From NCBI GenBank assembly GCA_025450405.1, contig JANWHL010000199.1:1-9443 (forward strand): 9,443 nucleotides of DNA, given 5' to 3'. Source of the stretch: Ktedonobacterales bacterium (GTDB lineage: Bacteria; Chloroflexota; Ktedonobacteria; Ktedonobacterales; JADMIN01). Positions within the stretch are counted from its first letter, which is position 1. Each line of letters opens with the position of its first letter. Below the pieces are notes generated by a model. The model searched no databases. It was not told where the DNA came from and worked only from the letters and a program-made list of their open reading frames with translations. The position numbers and the translations under genes were made by a program. Shown here in pieces: positions 5,818-9,443 of the stretch.

Positions 5818-6501
5818 TCACCGCCCCTCGCCCAGCATGGGCAGGCGCGTCAGCCGGACCGCGGCCACCGCCATCCACAGCAGCACCAGTCCCAATAAGA
5901 CACGCTCGACCAGCCCGAACACTGACCCGGTGAGCCGCGCCACCGCGTGTCCATTGCCGCCGATGAGTGCCACCAACACCACCGCCGCCACGACCGCCAT
6001 GACCAGCAACACCAGCCGGAGCGGCGCCCAGCGCGAATCGGCCCCCAGGCGCGCCGCCACCAACCCCTCCCCGACCACGCCCGCGACGAACGCCAGCAGC
6101 GCGACGACGACGTGGATCGCCCCGTGCACGGTGACATGCCCCCCGACATCCGTCGGGAAGATCGCCAGCAGGAACGCTCCGACCGCCCACACACCGACGA
6201 GCACCAGCCCCGCGCGCGAGCGCGCCGCCGGCGCCACGCCCCGCTGGAGTCCCGCGATCAGGGCCAGCGAGAGCAGTCCGCGCACCACGAAATTGACCGT
6301 CATGACGAACCCATACGGCCCCACCGCCAGGTCGCTCTCAGCCTGGGTGACCGGGTTGTAATGTGGCGGGAGCGCCTGCGCCACGACGTCAAGCACCACG
6401 TAGAGGGCGATCCCAACGAGCGCCAGCCTACCAAAGCGCGCCGCCGTGTCTGTGCCGGTGCGCTCACCCGCCGGCGCCGTGGGGCGGTTTGGGTTGGTCA
6501 T
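5818..6501 (-). CDS. DUF998 family integral membrane protein
   Basis: This 227-residue protein starts at ATG 6501 with AGGAGG six bases upstream. After a polar N-terminus (1-24) come six hydrophobic helices, roughly 26-44, 66-86, 97-115, 128-150, 160-181 and 194-216. The segment PHYNPVTQAESDLAVGPYG (46-64) after helix 1 matches the DUF998 pattern of a proline- and serine-containing loop ending in GPYG. FPTDVGGHVTVHGAIH (115-130, with His122, His126 and His130) and GLVERVLLG (196-204) also fit. The family's biochemical role is unknown; these proteins sit in the cytoplasmic membrane. It is the last gene of the minus-strand cluster, 80 bases after the DUF4241 gene. Confidence 0.85.
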   Translation of the reverse strand: MTNPNRPTAPAGERTGTDTAARFGRLALVGIALYVVLDVVAQALPPHYNPVTQAESDLAVGPYGFVMTVNFVVRGLLSLALIAGLQRGVAPAARSRAGLVLVGVWAVGAFLLAIFPTDVGGHVTVHGAIHVVVALLAFVAGVVGEGLVAARLGADSRWAPLRLVLLVMAVVAAVVLVALIGGNGHAVARLTGSVFGLVERVLLGLVLLWMAVAAVRLTRLPMLGEGR

Positions 6502-6581
6502 GCTCGCCCTCCTCCAGGGTCTCCAGGCCCCGCTTCAACAGCGCGCCGCGGCTCCGGGCCGGCGCGAGCACGACGCCACGC

Positions 6582-7232
6582 CTACGCAAGGACCAGAAGA
6601 TCGATGTGGACGGCAATCAGGCGGCCATCCACGTCGTACCCGCCGATGACGGGATAGAAGCCGTCGCCCCAGCCGGAGTGGCTGAGGATCAGGTTCGCGC
6701 CGTCTGTCGCGAGCGGGAGAGGGATGTTGGCCAGGCCGGCACGGATGTGTTTCGGGTCGTCCATGATGGCGAACCAGGATGCGTTCGAGTCGTTCTCGAA
6801 GAGATCGCCCCAGGCCGACGTATCTGGCATCCCGCGGCGGACCGCCTCGTCGTCCACGAAGCAGACCGTGCCGGCATCTACCGCTACCCCGTAGGAGCTA
6901 TCCGCCTCGGGCGCGGGCAACGGCTCGTCGTCCGGCGTGTAGGGCACGAGCGGCTCGTGCGTGACCTCGGCGTCGGGCGCGAGGATCAGCGAAAGGGACA
7001 TCTCGCGCTCGATCGTCTCGTCGATGGTCACGCGCACAGGATACGCCCCCGGCGGCACGCGGTAGTAACAGTTGCGCCACATCAGCGTCACGAACGGGTC
7101 GGCGGCGACCAACCGCCCGGAGGGGAGCATAAGATCGCCGCAATCCACCACGACGATATGGTGCGTCTCGCCGTCGATAGTGAAGTCGCCCGGCTGTAAG
7201 GCTCGCCACGTGCCGAACTCGGGCCAGCTCAT
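6582..7232 (-). CDS. DUF4241 domain protein
   Basis: A 216-residue soluble protein without signal or membrane helices. The ATG at 7232 is preceded by GGGAGG with an eight-base gap; an upstream in-frame start at 7274 would add 14 basic residues and has no comparable RBS. DUF4241 hallmarks are visible: GDLMLPSGRLVAADPF (32-47), VPPGAYPVRVTI (59-70), YGVAVDAGTVCFVDD (114-128), and a strong C-terminal signature SGWGDGFYPVIGGYDVDG (186-203) followed by HIDLL (209-213). The family has no established reaction. These bacterial proteins often occur as lone accessory genes, some near toxin-immunity or stress loci. Here it lies between a membrane protein and a DUF998 gene. Length and motifs suggest an intact gene. 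Confidence 0.88.
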   Translation of the reverse strand: MSWPEFGTWRALQPGDFTIDGETHHIVVVDCGDLMLPSGRLVAADPFVTLMWRNCYYRVPPGAYPVRVTIDETIEREMSLSLILAPDAEVTHEPLVPYTPDDEPLPAPEADSSYGVAVDAGTVCFVDDEAVRRGMPDTSAWGDLFENDSNASWFAIMDDPKHIRAGLANIPLPLATDGANLILSHSGWGDGFYPVIGGYDVDGRLIAVHIDLLVLA

Positions 7233-7283
7233 CGTATCCACCTCCCAACGCCGCCTCGTTCCCACAAGCCGCAAGCCGTCGCG

Positions 7284-7343
7284 CTAACCGGGGATCCACT
7301 GCACCTGGAGCCACAACTCGACGTGTGGCGCGGCGACGTCCAT
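7284..7343 (-). CDS. 19-codon mini-ORF, remnant tail of the neighbouring membrane protein
   Basis: Between the five-helix membrane gene and the DUF4241 gene is a minus-strand ATG (7343) with GGAGG six bases upstream. It encodes MDVAAPHVELWLQVQWIPG and a TAG. The last nine residues, WLQVQWIPG, align without gaps with WLPGQWVPR, the tail of the gene ending 21 bases upstream (identities W, L, Q, W and P). It can be a true micropeptide, since its RBS is excellent, or the leftover 3' end of a third copy of that gene that gained a start by chance. It has no membrane helix of its own. Confidence 0.4.
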   Translation of the reverse strand: MDVAAPHVELWLQVQWIPG

Positions 7344-7364
7344 GGCGGCCCTCCCCTCCGACGC

Positions 7365-8195
7365 TCAGCGCGGCACCCACTGCCCCGGCAGCCACCCGCC
7401 CAGGAACACGCCCGCGGAGATGAGCACGATGAGCGGCGTCACGGCGAAGACCGTCCACACGAAGACGCGCAGCCCGGAGATCGCGCGCGCGGGCCGGTAC
7501 GCCCGGAGTGCCGCGGCCACCGCGTCGGGTTCGGTACCTGGCAGGCGCACGTAGCGGAGCGGGCCCGACCCTGAACCGGTGTACGTGAAGCGGATGCCGC
7601 AACGCTCCTCCGCCTGGCGCACCCAGCGATACTGCCGGAAGGCGCCCAGCGCGATCACCGCGAACTCAGGAGCGAGGGTGAGCCCCAGCATGGGATACGC
7701 GGGCGGACACGCGGTCCCTACGCAGGAGATCTGGTGGTTCCGCTGCCAGCCATAGACCATTGCCGCGATGAAGACCCCCGCGAGCGCCACGGCGAGCAGA
7801 ACCGCGACGGCCGCCAGAATGACGTCCGCCGTCCGGTGTGCGCCCACCACATCGGAGCCGGTCCCCCGCGACCGCTGGGGCCGTGCCGAGGGCGCCAGGC
7901 CCGTAACATCCGCGGCGCGCGCCAGCGCCCGGTCGAAGATCGCTCGGCTCGGTAGCAAGAAGGTCGTCCCGACGATTGCCGTCCCGACAACCATAAGGGC
8001 CAGCGCGCCGAGCGGCGTGCCGAAGGCCCATTGCACCAGCGGCGGAGTGAGATGGCCCGTCTGTGGCCCCGTGAGGAGGAAGACGACGAGGAGCAGCGCG
8101 ATCACCACCGCGCAGATCGCGAAGAACACCCCCTGGGTGAGCTGGGCGCCCGCCGCGGCGGAACTCGGCGGCGTGGGCCGTTCACTCGCGCTCAT
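7365..8195 (-). CDS. Five-helix membrane protein of unknown family
   Basis: A 276-residue protein with helices near 22-42, 61-81, 123-148, 170-187 and 243-266. The ATG at 8195 has GGGAGG just upstream; an in-frame GTG at 8210 (five residues longer) has a weaker AGGA site. Between helices 3 and 4 is a short loop, CVGTAC (158-163), whose two cysteines could form a disulfide if outside the cell. Between helices 4 and 5 is a 50-residue loop (190-240) with FTYTGSGSGPLRYVRLPG. It ends LGGWLPGQWVPR, directly after the last helix. The final 23 residues align with the end of the small protein upstream (36-base gap), so the two are related by partial duplication. I do not recognise the family. It is likely transcribed from the promoter at 8431-8459. 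Confidence 0.8.
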   Translation of the reverse strand: MSASERPTPPSSAAAGAQLTQGVFFAICAVVIALLLVVFLLTGPQTGHLTPPLVQWAFGTPLGALALMVVGTAIVGTTFLLPSRAIFDRALARAADVTGLAPSARPQRSRGTGSDVVGAHRTADVILAAVAVLLAVALAGVFIAAMVYGWQRNHQISCVGTACPPAYPMLGLTLAPEFAVIALGAFRQYRWVRQAEERCGIRFTYTGSGSGPLRYVRLPGTEPDAVAAALRAYRPARAISGLRVFVWTVFAVTPLIVLISAGVFLGGWLPGQWVPR

Positions 8196-8231
8196 GGGAC
8201 CTCCCGACACGCTTCCTGGCGAGGGTTATCG

Positions 8232-8423
8232 CTAGCCCCGTACCCAGCGCGTTGGCAGCCAGCCGCCGAGCAGCGTGCTTCCGATGACGACGACGATGAG
8301 CGGGACAAAGGCGAGCACGCCGAGCCCGGCAACCCACGCGAGCGCTGGAGCGCGACCGGCGTGAGGTGGCCGCCGCATCAGCCGTCCCGTCTCGCCGCAT
8401 CGCTCACCCTCCCGCCGTTTCAC
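8232..8423 (-). CDS. 63-residue single-helix membrane protein, or truncated paralogue
   Basis: This frame reads from GTG 8423 (MKRREGERCG...) through a basic N-terminus to one helix (28-52) and ends GGWLPTRWVRG. Its last 23 residues match those of the 276-residue protein downstream at 12 positions without gaps, including PLIV, LGGWLP and WV. The start is unsettled. GTG 8423 lies seven bases past a good -10 element, which suits leaderless translation; ATG 8378 (47 residues) has only a weak RBS. The best RBS, GGGAGG seven bases before ATG 8400, opens a different frame that runs Arg-rich to 8182. A frameshift in a once longer gene is therefore possible. Basic N-terminus and single helix fit a functional small protein anchored with its N-terminus inside. 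Confidence 0.5.
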   Translation of the reverse strand: MKRREGERCGETGRLMRRPPHAGRAPALAWVAGLGVLAFVPLIVVVIGSTLLGGWLPTRWVRG

Positions 8424-8430
8424 TGGCCCT

Positions 8431-8459
8431 ATCCTATGGCTTCAGACGCCAGAGATCAA
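8431..8459 (-). promoter_or_regulatory. Promoter for the minus-strand cluster
   Basis: TTGATC (8454-8459), a 17-base spacer, and TAGGAT (8431-8436), each four of six to consensus, with a predicted start near 8424. It is placed exactly for the 63-residue gene and could drive the four further minus-strand reading frames through 5818, whose gaps are 21 to 80 bases. Confidence 0.45.
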
Positions 8460-8558
8460 GCGGCGCTCCGCAATCCGACGCCGCCCGCGCACGGCAACGG
8501 CCACAGGCGCCAGCGCCTGGCCCTATGCTCGCGATTCGAATCGTCCACGACCCCATCA

Positions 8559-8587
8559 TTGACGGCGCACTCATCCTCTGTCATGCT
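8559..8587 (+). promoter_or_regulatory. Candidate promoter for the right-edge membrane gene
   Basis: TTGACG (8559-8564, five of six) is followed after 17 bases by CATGCT (8582-8587, three of six). A start near 8594 would suit the ATG at 8628 and exclude the in-frame ATG at 8583. The -10 is poor, so an activator or an alternative sigma factor would be needed. The rest of 8460-8558 shows nothing recognisable. Confidence 0.3.
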
Positions 8588-8627
8588 CTCCCTGGCAAGG
8601 AGCGTCGCCAGATCGGAGCGCCATGCG

Positions 8628-9443
8628 ATGGAACACTACCCACCGGTCGAAGATCCTGGCACGCGCAGTCCCGCGGACCCACCACAGCCGGCGGCACACC
8701 CGACGTTCGGGGAGCGCGCCCTGGTGGCGTTCCTTCGGGTGCTCGCGCTCGTGTATGCCGGCGTCACCGCGTTCGCCGCCTGGTGGTTCTGGCTGGCCTG
8801 GCACACGGCCGCCAACCAGGCCTGGCAGCGCCTCATGACGGCGCTCGTCACCATGTTCTTCGTGGCCAGCGCCTTTGCGGCCACAACGATCCTCGGCCCC
8901 ACGCTGGTCCGGCTCCGCGTTTTGGTCAGGCAGCTGCGCGCCGAGAACGACCGCGGGCAACAGGCCGCCATCACGGGCGACGACCAGCTCGCGCCCCTTG
9001 CCAACCAGCAGCCGGAGCCGCTCCCCGTGTCCGAAATCCCCATCGGCACCGTCGAATTTGGCCCGTTCGGTTCGTGGCAACGGCGCCGCACGCGGCCCGC
9101 CATCGCCCAACCCCTCGTCGTCGTAGTGATCGCGAGCGGGGTGATCGCGGCGGTCGTCGTGGTTCCTGGCTTAGTTCCCTTCGGGGGAGAGTTCCCATCC
9201 CTACCCCTGGCGAATGGCTTCGCTATCCTTACTGTTGGGCTTGCCGCGCTCATCGGGATCGCCAGTGTCGCGCGGATCGTCCTGAGCATCTGGATGTTGG
9301 TGCACGGCGGAGGCGACCGCATCCCCCATTTCGCGGCCGACGACCGGGGGATGCGCCAGGTCGGCGGCCGCCGCGCACAACGTCGGTCCATCGCCTGGCA
9401 TGAGATCCGCGCCTTCTACCGGGCTGAAGATCGCCTGCGCCTG
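8628..9443 (+). CDS. Four-helix membrane protein, cut by right edge
   Basis: The plus-strand frame from ATG 8628 is open to the last base (272 codons seen). The N-terminus (1-30) is Pro-rich and polar. Helices lie near 32-57 (with AWWFWLAW at 50-57), 68-90, 162-182 and 196-226. Between the two pairs is a charged loop (93-160), with residues 100-137 Gln/Pro-rich. After helix 4, residues 233-272 read FAADDRGMRQVGGRR ... SIAWHEIRAFYRAEDRLRL. That pattern (strand, DxGxR, then IxWxEIRxFY) resembles the start of a bacterial PH-like domain and is probably the beginning of a cytoplasmic domain. GGAG nine bases upstream supports this start; ATG 8583, in frame, is an alternative adding 15 residues. The gene is divergent from the minus-strand membrane cluster across a shared 200-base region. 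No family assigned. Confidence 0.75.
   Translation, partial: MEHYPPVEDPGTRSPADPPQPAAHPTFGERALVAFLRVLALVYAGVTAFAAWWFWLAWHTAANQAWQRLMTALVTMFFVASAFAATTILGPTLVRLRVLVRQLRAENDRGQQAAITGDDQLAPLANQQPEPLPVSEIPIGTVEFGPFGSWQRRRTRPAIAQPLVVVVIASGVIAAVVVVPGLVPFGGEFPSLPLANGFAILTVGLAALIGIASVARIVLSIWMLVHGGGDRIPHFAADDRGMRQVGGRRAQRRSIAWHEIRAFYRAEDRLRL

Noticed and set aside
8366..9403. Plus-strand 345-codon frame at the right end
   Set aside because: Arg/Gly/Pro-rich without helices. A different frame from 8628 gives regular membrane helices and stays open to the edge.

Overview
The window is GC-rich (roughly 70% by eye), tightly packed bacterial chromosome with strong GGAGG-type ribosome binding sites. Nothing in it names the species. 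A TIR/PQQ-propeller gene remnant, a GC-rich PanC, a DUF998 membrane protein and low-complexity Ala/Pro tails together suggest Chloroflexota (Thermomicrobia/Ktedonobacteria-like). This is inference at moderate confidence; a GC-rich actinobacterium is the main alternative.

Layout. 1-237: the left edge cuts a minus-strand gene. It has a near-consensus promoter (TTGACG-17-TATACT) whose spacer holds a perfect 12-bp palindrome of TetR-operator type, a good RBS, an ATG at 141, and six exact in-frame copies of a 21-bp repeat encoding APSGGPH. 364-719: a decayed minus-strand gene joining the start of a TIR domain, in another frame, to the last blades of a PQQ-like beta-propeller. 800-1768: panC (pantothenate synthetase), minus strand. 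1769-2174: a divergent intergenic region. 2175-4346: a plus-strand, membrane-anchored alpha/beta-hydrolase-fold protein that lacks both the nucleophile Ser and the catalytic His, followed by a tail of about 390 residues of low complexity. 4474-4689 and 4725-5498: a one-helix small membrane protein and a class I glutamine amidotransferase-like peptidase C26 (PuuD/gamma-glutamyl hydrolase type), probably one unit. 5499-5817: a gene-free convergent region with a strong hairpin and a G-rich dispersed-type palindrome.

5818-8423, minus strand, probably one transcription unit read right to left: a 63-residue one-helix protein, a 276-residue five-helix protein, a 19-codon mini-ORF, a DUF4241 protein and a DUF998 membrane protein. 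The first two products share a homologous C-terminal helix and end in GGWLPxxWV; the mini-ORF ends in the related WLQVQWIPG. 8628 to the right edge: a divergent plus-strand four-helix membrane protein, cut by the window end where a possible PH-like domain starts.

Only panC and the C26 enzyme have a confident metabolic role. No RNA genes, CRISPR arrays, insertion sequences or integrases were seen. The points most worth a second look are the pseudo-hydrolase with its giant tail, the operator-controlled heptapeptide-repeat gene at the left edge, the triplicated WLxxxW tail, and the TIR-PQQ remnant.
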